Virus record (IMG/VR): IMGVR_UViG_3300040801_002079
Coordinates: 159,837 to 223,836 of that record
Length of the DNA stretch: 64,000 nt
Direction: 5' to 3' (one strand)
From: a virus
The notes beneath the pieces are model-generated. The model was not told the origin of the DNA. It did not search any database and worked only from the letters and a program-made list of their open reading frames with translations. Of this stretch, positions 7,122 through 15,966 are shown in pieces; position 1 is the stretch's first letter, and every line of letters starts with the position of its first letter. A program made the translations under genes and the position numbers.

Positions 7122-8711
7122 ATGAAATTAGAATTTAGACAGGGCTTAGTCCAAATACAATCTACACCACCATTTATAACTACATCGGGCGGCAGTGTAA
7201 GTCTAAATTCGTCTGTAACCGATAATATTGTAACATTTGCACACGGTGAAGATAATTACCTTTTTATAGAATCTAATGATCTTCCCGGTGCATGGACGGG
7301 TCCATTCGGGGCTGGAACAACGTGGCTCTATTGGAATCTGGATATAGAGACTGGAGTAAGAACCTTCGGAAGTACCACTCTTGACCCAACTGGATATGGA
7401 GATGATATGCCATCCAGTCCAGTAATGGGTGAAATGTTCTTTTCAACATTAGAAAATAAAATGAAGGAATGGAATGGTTATAAATGGGTAACCGTTCTGC
7501 GTGTACTTGCAGGGGAAATAACTGGGGGAACATTAACGCCATATAGCGAAGGATCACAAATCTCAGATGATTTTCAAGCATATGCAGGATATTTGCTTTT
7601 TGATGAAAATGGAAATCCATTTAAAGAATCTGATCCATTTAATCGTGGTCATTTTGTACATACTGAGACAAGGCTTAAAGCACAAAATACACCACTCAAT
7701 CAATACGAGCAAAGAAATACCGAATATTCATATACATCGGATACATCAATACCTGAGGGTTATTGTGTAGCACTGATAGAAGACAAAACTCTAACCGTTG
7801 CATCATATAGAAAGCCTGAAAGACCATGTATTGGAATATCATTAATGGACTTATATGCTGGTGATATGGGCAGGTATGTGACGGAGGGGGTGCTGACCTT
7901 TGAGGGCTGGAATTTTGATTCCGTACCTAATACCCCTGTTTGGGTTGGACCAAATGGAGAAGTTACCACCACTGTACCAACCGAAACTTCAATTCAGAGG
8001 TTAGGGTTTGTGGTTTCAAAAAACAGTATACTATTGGATATAAGAGAGCCGGTTTTACTAGACCCATCTTATAAGGACTGCTTTGTTCCATCACCAACTC
8101 CAACTCCAACTCCAACTGTTACACCAACCATTACTGCAACCGTTACACCCACGGCGACAGTTACACCAACTGTTACAGCTACGGCATCTGTTACACCAAC
8201 TGTTACCCCAACTACTACAGTTGATCCAACAGTAACACCAACTGTTACAGCCGCTATTACACCAACACCAACAGTAACACCAACAGTTACCCCAACTATG
8301 ACGGTAACGCCTGAAGTTAGCCCATCACCAACAACAACTCCTGCTCCATCTGCTGAGGCCACACCAACCCCAACTGTTACTTCAGGATTAACTCCAACTG
8401 TTACTCCAACTTCTACAGTTACACCAACAATTACTTCAACTGCGGAAGTAACACCAACCCCAACAGCTACGACTGGTCTAACACCAACAGTTACACCAGA
8501 GGTTACACCAACGAATACGGTAACACCTCCCGTTACACCAACAGTTACTCCATCTTTATCTGTTGGGGCATCCCCCACACCTACTCCAACGGTTACACCA
8601 ACGAACACGGCAACAACTACACCTACCCCAACAGTTACGCCGACAATGACAGTAACCCCAACTCCTTCCCCATTAAGCGGATTGAAGACACTCTTTATTG
8701 ACTGGACATAA
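7122..8711 (+). CDS. Fibre-like virion protein with long Pro/Thr repeat tail
   Basis: The 529-residue protein has a beta-rich N-terminal part (about 1-320). It includes MGEMFFSTLENKMKEWNGYKW, the (label)-(W/F)-x-G-x-W pattern of fibre proteins, and a distal segment of the type seen before the ends of tail proteins (SIQRLGFVVSKNSILLDI, about 288-305). From about residue 323 to 515 it is an almost uninterrupted PTPTVTPT-type low-complexity tract, then a short hydrophobic end. The tract is probably an extended rod or linker and is a candidate for O-glycosylation. The same tract type occurs in the adjacent protease and in four fibre genes on the other strand. Confidence 0.6.
   Translation: MKLEFRQGLVQIQSTPPFITTSGGSVSLNSSVTDNIVTFAHGEDNYLFIESNDLPGAWTGPFGAGTTWLYWNLDIETGVRTFGSTTLDPTGYGDDMPSSPVMGEMFFSTLENKMKEWNGYKWVTVLRVLAGEITGGTLTPYSEGSQISDDFQAYAGYLLFDENGNPFKESDPFNRGHFVHTETRLKAQNTPLNQYEQRNTEYSYTSDTSIPEGYCVALIEDKTLTVASYRKPERPCIGISLMDLYAGDMGRYVTEGVLTFEGWNFDSVPNTPVWVGPNGEVTTTVPTETSIQRLGFVVSKNSILLDIREPVLLDPSYKDCFVPSPTPTPTPTVTPTITATVTPTATVTPTVTATASVTPTVTPTTTVDPTVTPTVTAAITPTPTVTPTVTPTMTVTPEVSPSPTTTPAPSAEATPTPTVTSGLTPTVTPTSTVTPTITSTAEVTPTPTATTGLTPTVTPEVTPTNTVTPPVTPTVTPSLSVGASPTPTPTVTPTNTATTTPTPTVTPTMTVTPTPSPLSGLKTLFIDWT
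8088..8676 (+). repeat. Low-complexity Pro/Thr codon repeat
   Basis: Degenerate repeats of CCAACAGTTACACC-like units encode the PTPTVTPT tract. Related tracts lie on the minus strand at about 13795-13945, 15175-15350, 16680-16830 and 18060-18425. Such shared DNA could allow recombination between fibre genes. Antisense reading gives long spurious Val/Gly frames. Confidence 0.8.
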
Positions 8712-8714
8712 GAC

Positions 8715-10097
8715 ATGGAAATTACTAGCAATATTAAAAACAAAATAGAAGAAATTTATAAAGATTCTAATTATAATGTTAGAACCGTTAGCTTAGGACG
8801 CAAAAAGGTTGGAGATGAAAAAACGGATGAAATTGCCATTGTCATTCGAGTAGAAAAGAAAAAACCTTTAAGTGAATTGAGCGCAGACGAAATTGTTCCA
8901 AAAACAATAACTATAGATGGACAAGATTTTAAGACTGATGTTATCGAAGACCCTAGTGAAATTACAGCAATAGCCTGCTTTACTTCAACTGATCCTGACG
9001 TTTTAAAGTTGCAGGGTGACCCAGCGCTTCTTACTCCTCTTAAGGGTGGACAAGAACTTACACAATTCCCAACAGGGTGGACAGACTTTGGTGGCGGAAG
9101 CTATGGATTCACTGTGGGAACATTGGGATTCATCGGAGTAGATGACATTGATGGAAAAATTGTCGGTGTGACCAATAATCATGTAGTAATTGGGAACGGA
9201 GATATAAATGGAGACAGGGATATACCGACAGAGGTTGCATCCCCATATAATATTATTGAACCTATAGAATGGGTGGTTGATAGCTCATCGTATGCTCCCG
9301 GAGCATTACTACGTGATGAAAGTGCCCCCGGAACATTTGTAGATGGCGCACCAAATATCAAGAGATATATTCCATTTGATGTAGATGGAACAAACTATGT
9401 GGATGTTGCGCTTCTGATTATGGACCCAACGAAGGTTGACAACACATCATATCAAATACACCAACCAACAGGGGAGACAGCATATACGGATTATTTGCCA
9501 TTTGCAAGCACCGCAGAGATCGATAGTTTACTAGCTACTCCCAGAACAATATACAGTACAGGAAGAACTACGGGACCAAAGGGGTGGGGAGTAAGTGCTT
9601 CATGTACATTAGAAATAACAGCATTAGCTGAAACCATTAGTGTTAGTGGGTTATCCGATACAAACTTAACCTTTTCAGATGTTGTGCGATTTGAGTTTAC
9701 TGATGGCAGTAATTATCCAATCGATAGTGGAGATTCTGGATCAGCCGTTGTTGCAGATTTTGATGGAACTAGAAAAATAGTAGGGTTAGCATTTGCAGGA
9801 AGCCTAACAGCAGGATTCTTCTGTAGAATTGATCGAATAGCTGATGCTATAAAAATACGCCAGTGGGATGAGCACTATGTTTACGATGATACTGTTCCAG
9901 CAGGGGCCACACTTAAAGCTGCACCCATTGAGGATTCATCAGCGGATAGTGTAACTGTTACTCCTGAATGTAAATATCTATTCCAAGCTGGAACATCAAT
10001 GACAGATACATATGATGATCTATTAGCTATAACTCCACTAGCGTGTTCAGTTACGCCAACTGTTACACCCGAAGTAACACCAACCCCATCTGGTTAG
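8715..10097 (+). CDS. Trypsin-like serine protease with Pro/Thr tail
   Basis: The 460-residue protein has a full chymotrypsin-type triad: H156 in GVTNNHVV, D230 in YVDVALL and S341 in DSGDSGSAV. The N-terminal segment (VEKKKPLSEL, then TPLKGGQ and GTLGFIG) resembles a family of bacterial S1-like proteases that I recognise only by pattern. It ends [15 protein letters not shown], the same Pro/Thr unit as the fibre gene 3 nt upstream, suggesting it is a virion or fibre-associated enzyme. Possible roles are processing of fibres or digestion of host surface proteins. Complete trypsin-like proteases are unusual in T4-like phages. No signal peptide is seen. Confidence 0.8.
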   Translation: MEITSNIKNKIEEIYKDSNYNVRTVSLGRKKVGDEKTDEIAIVIRVEKKKPLSELSADEIVPKTITIDGQDFKTDVIEDPSEITAIACFTSTDPDVLKLQGDPALLTPLKGGQELTQFPTGWTDFGGGSYGFTVGTLGFIGVDDIDGKIVGVTNNHVVIGNGDINGDRDIPTEVASPYNIIEPIEWVVDSSSYAPGALLRDESAPGTFVDGAPNIKRYIPFDVDGTNYVDVALLIMDPTKVDNTSYQIHQPTGETAYTDYLPFASTAEIDSLLATPRTIYSTGRTTGPKGWGVSASCTLEITALAETISVSGLSDTNLTFSDVVRFEFTDGSNYPIDSGDSGSAVVADFDGTRKIVGLAFAGSLTAGFFCRIDRIADAIKIRQWDEHYVYDDTVPAGATLKAAPIEDSSADSVTVTPECKYLFQAGTSMTDTYDDLLAITPLACSVTPTVTPEVTPTPSG

Positions 10098-10123
10098 GTG
10101 TTGACATAACTAAAAATATTTTT

Positions 10124-10131
10124 TATAAATA
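10124..10131 (+). promoter_or_regulatory. T4-type late promoter element TATAAATA
   Basis: Exact TATAAATA ending 8 nt before the ATG at 10140. With T4 spacing the transcript would start at or next to the start codon, and no Shine-Dalgarno sequence is present. Confidence 0.55.
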
Positions 10132-10139
10132 ATAGCATA

Positions 10140-10583
10140 ATGAAAAAAATAAGTAAAAAATATCCCTTAATTGTTGAATCACACCCCGATGATTATAATG
10201 GATACGAGTTCATAACTCTAATTCGCTATAATGATATCAACCATTTGACCATTGTTGATAATACGGATAAGAAATTCATTAACTGCTATGTGCTGGACCT
10301 GTGTAAAACGGTTAATCTAGAAGAAGAAAGAATAATAGATGTTACTCAAGAATGGTACAACACATCTAAAGATGCATATCCAATATCAATAGAGTTCTCC
10401 AAGCTTGGAATGACAGATGATGTGTCTAAGATTTTAAGAAGCTTCTCCATCGATTTTGTTACACGAGTTATCGGACCTCTTCCACATTTCAGTATGAAAG
10501 GTGTAACTAAAGTTAGAAAGAGAAAGCGTAAAGATGTGCCTGAGGGAATTCGTATTGTACAAAAGAAGCTTAAAGATTATTAA
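10140..10583 (+). CDS. Conserved phage hypothetical protein
   Basis: A 147-residue protein resembling, from memory, unassigned proteins in marine T4-like phages (pattern ESHPDDY-GYEFITLIRYND, IVDN, YPISIEFS). The C-terminus is basic (TKVRKRKRKD). TATAAATA sits immediately upstream, suggesting late expression. It converges with the minus-strand fibre operon, overlapping by 14 nt. Confidence 0.55.
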   Translation: MKKISKKYPLIVESHPDDYNGYEFITLIRYNDINHLTIVDNTDKKFINCYVLDLCKTVNLEEERIIDVTQEWYNTSKDAYPISIEFSKLGMTDDVSKILRSFSIDFVTRVIGPLPHFSMKGVTKVRKRKRKDVPEGIRIVQKKLKDY

Positions 10584-10944
10584 GCTTTGATAAAAGTCTG
10601 AAGGATTCTTTTACATCCTGATTATTAAACGTCTGAGCAACCCGCTTGGATGCTTCCAGAACTTCATTTCCCTCTTCCGAAAGCTCTCCTGTTTCATCAA
10701 CCAAATTATGGTACTCAAGCATCTCCTTACCTCGTGTAGTTAATTCTAAGGCGTTTTCGGTTGATCTTAGGGCACCAAGCTTCAATAATGTGTTTCTGGC
10801 AACAGAGAGGTTCTCGGAGGCCACAGTGTTCTCATATGCAACCTCTGGTGTGGGAGATACCTGAACTATGACCAACACCGCTTTCTGTGTATCATTTAAT
10901 ATAGCAGTGTTAGGATTAATTAATTCTTTAAGTAGTGTTTTCAT
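10570..10944 (-). CDS. Hypothetical protein with winged-helix-like pattern
   Basis: The 124-residue sequence has the helix-helix-wing pattern of a small transcription-factor fold: LSVARNTLLKLGALRSTENALELTTRGKEML reads like recognition helix plus wing, though I cannot assign a family. The ATG at 10944 lies within the last codons of the upstream gene (17-nt overlap); an in-frame TTG lies at 10956. It is the last gene of the minus-strand fibre operon. Confidence 0.5.
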   Translation of the reverse strand: MKTLLKELINPNTAILNDTQKAVLVIVQVSPTPEVAYENTVASENLSVARNTLLKLGALRSTENALELTTRGKEMLEYHNLVDETGELSEEGNEVLEASKRVAQTFNNQDVKESFRLLSKLNNL

Positions 10945-11503
10945 TCTGTTGCCCAATCAAGTGTAACTGTAGAACAATAAGTAATGAGTAAGGTATCGTA
11001 TGAGACTTACGCATATCACTATTTATCCGCTTAGTGTATAATTCTGGGCGAATAGCTTCCGGGTTCTCTAAATATTTTTCCAGCAGGCCAATCTTTCCGG
11101 GCCTAATTAATGCTAGAATGTCTGATAATTGCTGAACACTTCGGGGCTTCACTTTCTCCACAATGTCAAAATGTTTACCAATATGGAATAACCCGCTAAC
11201 AATTTTTTCACTTTCAAGTAGTGTCCAATCCGGCTCTTGCTTCAAAAGTGCCCGCATTTGAGCCTTACTCTTAAACTCTTTCAAGAGATTAAGATGTAGT
11301 AAATCAATCTTCAAGAAACCAACATCCTCAGCCTCTTTATAGGGTATGGCAGATAATTTAGTTTCGGGGTCTACAGGAATTTGCTGAAAATAAACACCAG
11401 CAGGGTGTTTTCTCAGTTTACCATCTTCGTTCATTGAGGCATAAACTAAATCAAAAACATCACTGGGATTAAAATCCGGGCGTAGATCGATATCAATGTC
11501 CAT
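10928..11503 (-). CDS. PolIII-alpha (DnaE)-like protein, C-terminal half of split pair
   Basis: The 191-residue protein opens with MDIDIDLRPD, equivalent to the catalytic PDxDxDF strand of bacterial C-family polymerases. It continues in the DnaE order: KHPAGVYFQ (the K-H-A-G-G-V segment), GFLKIDLLHLNLL (G-x-x-K-x-D-F-L-G-L), LFHIGKHFDIVEKVKPRSVQQL (F-Q-L-E-S...L-x-P), LALIRPG (A-L-x-R-P-G) and KSHTIPYSLLIVLQ (K-S-H-A-x-A-Y). It lacks PHP, OB and tau-binding domains. The matching N-terminal half is encoded at 23221-23805. Whether the pair polymerises DNA is unknown. It overlaps the chaperone gene by 11 nt. Confidence 0.75.
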   Translation of the reverse strand: MDIDIDLRPDFNPSDVFDLVYASMNEDGKLRKHPAGVYFQQIPVDPETKLSAIPYKEAEDVGFLKIDLLHLNLLKEFKSKAQMRALLKQEPDWTLLESEKIVSGLFHIGKHFDIVEKVKPRSVQQLSDILALIRPGKIGLLEKYLENPEAIRPELYTKRINSDMRKSHTIPYSLLIVLQLHLIGQQNENTT

Positions 11504-12233
11504 AATTCATTTCTATTTCTCGTTTTGTAACTATTAAATCTTCAACGCTTTCACAAAAGTTTATCTTACTTTCATAATGTAGCATATTATACTCTTCCTG
11601 TAAAGCGAAGTTGTATTGCTGATCCTTCATGTCAAGTAAGTAAATAATAGTGTCATTGATGTTAAAGTTTTTTAACCTCATAGTCAATTCGAAAAATGGA
11701 AATTTAGAAATATCTATATCTGTTATAGGATTAAGAGATGATATCAATCCTCTCAATTGATTCATATTCATGTCTTCGATATAAAAATCATCATCTAATC
11801 TGCTTAGCGTGATCGCTATAATGTCCAAAGCCTCTTGATATTTTTCTTCCAGATTTGGAGAAAATCTAAAACTTATTCTTTCATTGTAATACTCGACAAG
11901 CTTTTGATGTAAGAATTGTTTTCCTGATTCAACATCCTTTAAAGACATATTAGATGAATAGTCTATTAATATAAGACCACGTTCTTCTTCTAATTTATTA
12001 AGCTTTTCCTTATATTCTGAAATATTCTCAACAGAAAATCTATCAAGATTGCGCAAAGACTCTCTCCAATTGACCCATTGATTGCGAGATTGTGATGTAA
12101 GAGGGACATCCTGTAGTTGTGTCCAGTCACTTTCCAATAGGAGTCTGTTGCGTCTAGCAATAAGGCTGACCCATTTTATTTCTTCTTGATTTTTTGACTG
12201 CGAATATTTTAAATTCTTTATCTTTTTTATCAT
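11493..12233 (-). CDS. Tail-fibre assembly chaperone-like protein
   Basis: The first 70 residues hold the pattern of phage tail-fibre assembly proteins: RNRLLLESDWTQLQDVPLT followed by NQWVNWRESLRNL (about 28-62). The remaining two thirds are helical with no assigned family. It lies directly downstream of four fibre genes in the same operon, the usual position of such chaperones. No strong Shine-Dalgarno sequence is seen before the ATG at 12233. Confidence 0.6.
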   Translation of the reverse strand: MIKKIKNLKYSQSKNQEEIKWVSLIARRNRLLLESDWTQLQDVPLTSQSRNQWVNWRESLRNLDRFSVENISEYKEKLNKLEEERGLILIDYSSNMSLKDVESGKQFLHQKLVEYYNERISFRFSPNLEEKYQEALDIIAITLSRLDDDFYIEDMNMNQLRGLISSLNPITDIDISKFPFFELTMRLKNFNINDTIIYLLDMKDQQYNFALQEEYNMLHYESKINFCESVEDLIVTKREIEMNYGH

Positions 12234-12246
12234 GTCAAGGTCTACA

Positions 12247-14547
12247 TTATGCTGGCTTAAAGAAGAAATATACCGTGGCCCGTGTTAGGGTTGCATCGTA
12301 TGTTGTCCAAACCGCAGGGAATGAAAGATTTGATGATCCGTAACTAGTCACTATACTCTGATTTATATAGTTAGTGTTCTCAGCTTCATTATAATAAACC
12401 CTATAAAATGTTCGCAAATAATTGACCACATATCCATCAGGAACATTTATATCAAATCCAGTTACATCTCCGTCATTGCCATCAATATCACTCGTTATAG
12501 ATAAAGAGAACTTTTCACCGTCAACGAAGGTCGTGGTCCTACTTCCAAACGAACTGGTTCCTCCGGTTTGTCTAATATCTGCACTTAACGTAAATGATCT
12601 TTCTGGAGTCGGCGTTGGGGAAGGGCCATCTGGTGGTGGGGTTCCATCTATGTTCCAACAGAATTGATTTAAATAATTACATATGTTTTTGCCTTCCATC
12701 CATCTAGTAGCAAAATCACCTGAAAATGAATCATTATGTATTATCTGAACCGCGCCATCTGGTAACAACGCCGCACTATCGAATGTTACATCATTCATAC
12801 TGAAGGTTCTAGTTCCCAAATTACAATTTCCGCTTCCATCAGAAACTCCTATATTTGTATACCCCATTGGTTGAGTTGAAGACTCACCAATCATTGCTAA
12901 TAACTGATTTCCTGTAATTCCCACGGGTTCAAATATAAAGAGCCATTTTCTTCCGGGTCCACCAATTTCTTGTAGATATAACCCAGCTTTACATATAGCA
13001 TATTCCGATGTAGTTCTAGACATAGAACCAAAATTATCATTATAATTATTATATCCAACTACTCTTGTCGCGTTAGAGAAAATTTGCCCAGCCGGAACGG
13101 TGTCGCCTTCGGCTGGTGTTATAACGGAGCAACTTCCTGTAACAGGAGCATCATCTACTCCATCATGATCCCAGCTTGAGTACCAATATGTCAATGTTCC
13201 GGGCGATGAAGGGAATGGCCCCTCAGTCCCCGGATTTGTTAAGTTTGTTCCACCCGCAGCACATCCACCAACATATCCAACCGAACTAATATCAGATGAT
13301 CCGGGTATCCACCATTGTCGGGTATTGCCAACACTATCAGTGAGAATAACTCTACCGTGGAATCTTACGGTCATGCTATAATTATTTTCAGTATTAAATT
13401 CCGCGCTATCAAATTTCAAACGAATATATGGTATTTCTCCGGGGGATATATTTGTACGCAATGATCCAGTTCCGTCTCCACCGAAATAACTCTTTAAGAC
13501 TGTGCTGAGGGGATATGCCGACCCCTGATAGTACGTGCCTCCACTTCCAACCTCAACTAAGCCAGAGGGATCACTTGTGGGAGATTGAATAGTGGCGAAT
13601 ACATTTTGGAAATCAACAGTGTAAGGTGGGACCCCACCACTAATGTTTTGTAATGAAAAATATGTACTCTGATCATATGCACTTTTTGCAACATTACCCT
13701 CAGTATCGATGTGTGATGTGTTCGTTCCGCCTCCGGGTCCGGGAGTTCCGGGATCACATGGTGCGGGAGATACATAGAGTCGCGTATCGACTCCTAATGG
13801 CTCTACTGGCTCGGGAGTATCGGTTGGAGTCGGTGATACCGGAGGTGAGGGGGGAGGCGTTCCTGCGGGGCTGCTAGTTGGTGTGACTGTAATTCCCACT
13901 GGAGGGGTTGGGGTTGGAGTAACCTCTGGTAAATCTGGGGGAGTAACCTGTTGCCCCAGATTGTTATTGCCGCGTATTCCTATAATTAAATAGTTTACGT
14001 AAGATTCAATAGTAGTGGTATCTCCTAACACCTTATAGTGCATGGTTACTCTTGCTTCAGAGTCAGTACCACAAGTCATTCCAGAAAATCCGGAATTATA
14101 TGCTGCGGGTGCTACTGACCATATACATTCAGAGTATTCAAACTCTCGGCCCGTTACAGGGCTAATGGGTTTAGGCAATTGCTGACCATGATATACTGTT
14201 CCCCAGTTTGCTGCAACATCATCGTAACTTGATATTGGAATCCAATATGTTCCATCCCAAAAATATAGCACACCAGATGTTGAGTTATACCAAAACTGTC
14301 CATGGGTTGGGTTAACAAGCAAATTCTCATGACTTTGCGATGTGTCGGGTGTTCCGGGAACAGATGGGTTTTCAGGGCAAGCAAAATTTTCTAGCAAGTG
14401 TAATAGATTTTCATTAAGATATTCACCATATTCTAGATTTATTCTTCCAAACATAGCAACATCAACAGAGGTTCTATTAACATCACCCTGTTTAACTTCT
14501 ATTGGACTAGCACTAACTTGTGTAAAATCTATTTTATATGTTGACAT
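12247..14547 (-). CDS. Tail-fibre/adhesin paralogue 1
   Basis: The 766-residue protein starts with a domain shared by all four tandem paralogues: an (A/L)FGR-x-x-x-YGE segment, NENLLHLLENFACP, then GQFWYNSTSG-x-LY-x-WDGT-x-W and a C-rich stretch (about 1-200). A Pro/Thr/Ser linker follows (about 205-250). Next is an Ig/SprB-like domain with GGVPPYTVDF (about 305-430), shared with paralogues 2 and 3, and then unique C-terminal beta domains. The N-terminal domain probably attaches to the virion and the variable end contacts the receptor. It is the longest of the four and follows a GATAAATA element at about 14570. Confidence 0.7.
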   Translation of the reverse strand: MSTYKIDFTQVSASPIEVKQGDVNRTSVDVAMFGRINLEYGEYLNENLLHLLENFACPENPSVPGTPDTSQSHENLLVNPTHGQFWYNSTSGVLYFWDGTYWIPISSYDDVAANWGTVYHGQQLPKPISPVTGREFEYSECIWSVAPAAYNSGFSGMTCGTDSEARVTMHYKVLGDTTTIESYVNYLIIGIRGNNNLGQQVTPPDLPEVTPTPTPPVGITVTPTSSPAGTPPPSPPVSPTPTDTPEPVEPLGVDTRLYVSPAPCDPGTPGPGGGTNTSHIDTEGNVAKSAYDQSTYFSLQNISGGVPPYTVDFQNVFATIQSPTSDPSGLVEVGSGGTYYQGSAYPLSTVLKSYFGGDGTGSLRTNISPGEIPYIRLKFDSAEFNTENNYSMTVRFHGRVILTDSVGNTRQWWIPGSSDISSVGYVGGCAAGGTNLTNPGTEGPFPSSPGTLTYWYSSWDHDGVDDAPVTGSCSVITPAEGDTVPAGQIFSNATRVVGYNNYNDNFGSMSRTTSEYAICKAGLYLQEIGGPGRKWLFIFEPVGITGNQLLAMIGESSTQPMGYTNIGVSDGSGNCNLGTRTFSMNDVTFDSAALLPDGAVQIIHNDSFSGDFATRWMEGKNICNYLNQFCWNIDGTPPPDGPSPTPTPERSFTLSADIRQTGGTSSFGSRTTTFVDGEKFSLSITSDIDGNDGDVTGFDINVPDGYVVNYLRTFYRVYYNEAENTNYINQSIVTSYGSSNLSFPAVWTTYDATLTRATVYFFFKPA

Positions 14548-14577
14548 CTATTATTCCCAATTATCTGTATTTATCCA

Positions 14578-15948
14578 TTAAAGACAATCCGGACATTCAT
14601 CACAATGTTCATAATGTCCATAGCTAATAGGAAGCTCCCAGTCAGTCGGCGTTCGATTATTTGAACCCCCAACAGGTGTTGGCTCTCTTGGTATATACCA
14701 ATTAACACTATTGCCTTCAGCATCTATTAGAATAACCCACCCTGACAATGTGTAGTTTATTCGATATGTGTAAGTTGGATCGAAATTATCAGGGTTATCA
14801 AACTTAGGAGTAAACTTAACATATGGTAGAGATGTTGTATTTAGATTTGTGCGCAACCACGATGTATCCGACCCCACTCCTCCATAATATCTTATATCCA
14901 TTGTCATTGGGGGCAGCGCATATTGTCGAGTCTGACTTTCCCCTGTTAAACTATACCACCCTGTTATCGGGCTAACGACTATCCATCTAAAGATTACTTG
15001 ATACGGTCCATTGCCTCCTGATAAATCCTGTAAGGACACATAATATGGTTGCTCAACTTGATTTATTTGTATTGATGGGCCACATGTGTTGTATAGTCTT
15101 ATTCCGGTTCCTCCGGGTCCGGGCGCTCCGGGGTCTCCGGGAGATGGTGCAGTATATAATCTGGTATTAATGCCCAGAGGTTGAGGAGACGGAGTTGGTG
15201 TAACTTCGGCTGTAACTGTTGGGGTTACTGTGCTTGTTGGAGTTACAGTTGGTGTAAAATCAGGGGTGCTCGTCACGGTAGGAGTAACTGTTGGGGTTAA
15301 TCCATATGTTGGGGTTGGGGTTGGAGTTATACCAGATGGAAGCGGTGGTGGAACTAAGCTTCCTTTGTTTTGATTCCCCTTTATTCCTATGATTAAGTAA
15401 TTCGCTGTTCCGGGAAGTAGATCGGGTGGGGTGCCGTATTCCATTGTAACAATGGCATTGTTGTCTGTTGCGCAATTTACAACACTAAACCCCGTATCAT
15501 ATGTCGCAGGAGCCACACACCATATACATTCGTTATATTCAAACTCTTGACCACTTGTTGGGCTTACAGGTTTAGGTATCTGCTCTCCATGAAATATTGA
15601 TCCCCAATTGGCAGCTACATCATCCATACTGCTAATTGGGGTCCACGCAGATTCTGTATAAACATATAATGTGCCTTTTGTTGTGTTATACCAGAATTGT
15701 CCATTTATTGAATTATCAAATATATTATCAAATGATAAATTGGTGTCTGGGTTTCCGGGATTTAAAGGGTCTTCGGGGCAGGCAAAGTTTTCCAATAGAT
15801 GAACAAGGTTTTCCTGAAGAGCGTCACCGTATTTTAATCGAATATATCCAAATAATGATATATCCGTAGATGTAGTATCAACAGATTGCTCATTAACCTT
15901 TATTGGAGCTAGGTTGATGTTTGTATATTGAACGGTATAAGTGGTCAT
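14578..15948 (-). CDS. Tail-fibre/adhesin paralogue 2
   Basis: The 456-residue protein repeats the common N-terminal domain (YGDALQENLVHLLENFACPEDP, cut here to the diagnostic part), then a Pro/Thr linker (about 205-255) and the Ig/SprB-like domain with LSGGNGPYQV. It ends soon after in CDECPDC, a Cys-rich tail that may bind metal or form disulfides. GGTGAGGA precedes the start at 15948. Confidence 0.7.
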   Translation of the reverse strand: MTTYTVQYTNINLAPIKVNEQSVDTTSTDISLFGYIRLKYGDALQENLVHLLENFACPEDPLNPGNPDTNLSFDNIFDNSINGQFWYNTTKGTLYVYTESAWTPISSMDDVAANWGSIFHGEQIPKPVSPTSGQEFEYNECIWCVAPATYDTGFSVVNCATDNNAIVTMEYGTPPDLLPGTANYLIIGIKGNQNKGSLVPPPLPSGITPTPTPTYGLTPTVTPTVTSTPDFTPTVTPTSTVTPTVTAEVTPTPSPQPLGINTRLYTAPSPGDPGAPGPGGTGIRLYNTCGPSIQINQVEQPYYVSLQDLSGGNGPYQVIFRWIVVSPITGWYSLTGESQTRQYALPPMTMDIRYYGGVGSDTSWLRTNLNTTSLPYVKFTPKFDNPDNFDPTYTYRINYTLSGWVILIDAEGNSVNWYIPREPTPVGGSNNRTPTDWELPISYGHYEHCDECPDCL

Positions 15949-15966
15949 TCGATCCTCACCTTATAC

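Noticed and set aside
8088-8676. CRISPR array
   Set aside because: Repeats are short, degenerate and in frame with a coding tract, with no spacers of constant length.
8069-8743. Long minus-strand open frame rich in VGVTVGVG
   Set aside because: It is the antisense of the Pro/Thr codon repeats; similar false frames occur at 16622-16894 and 18153-18392.
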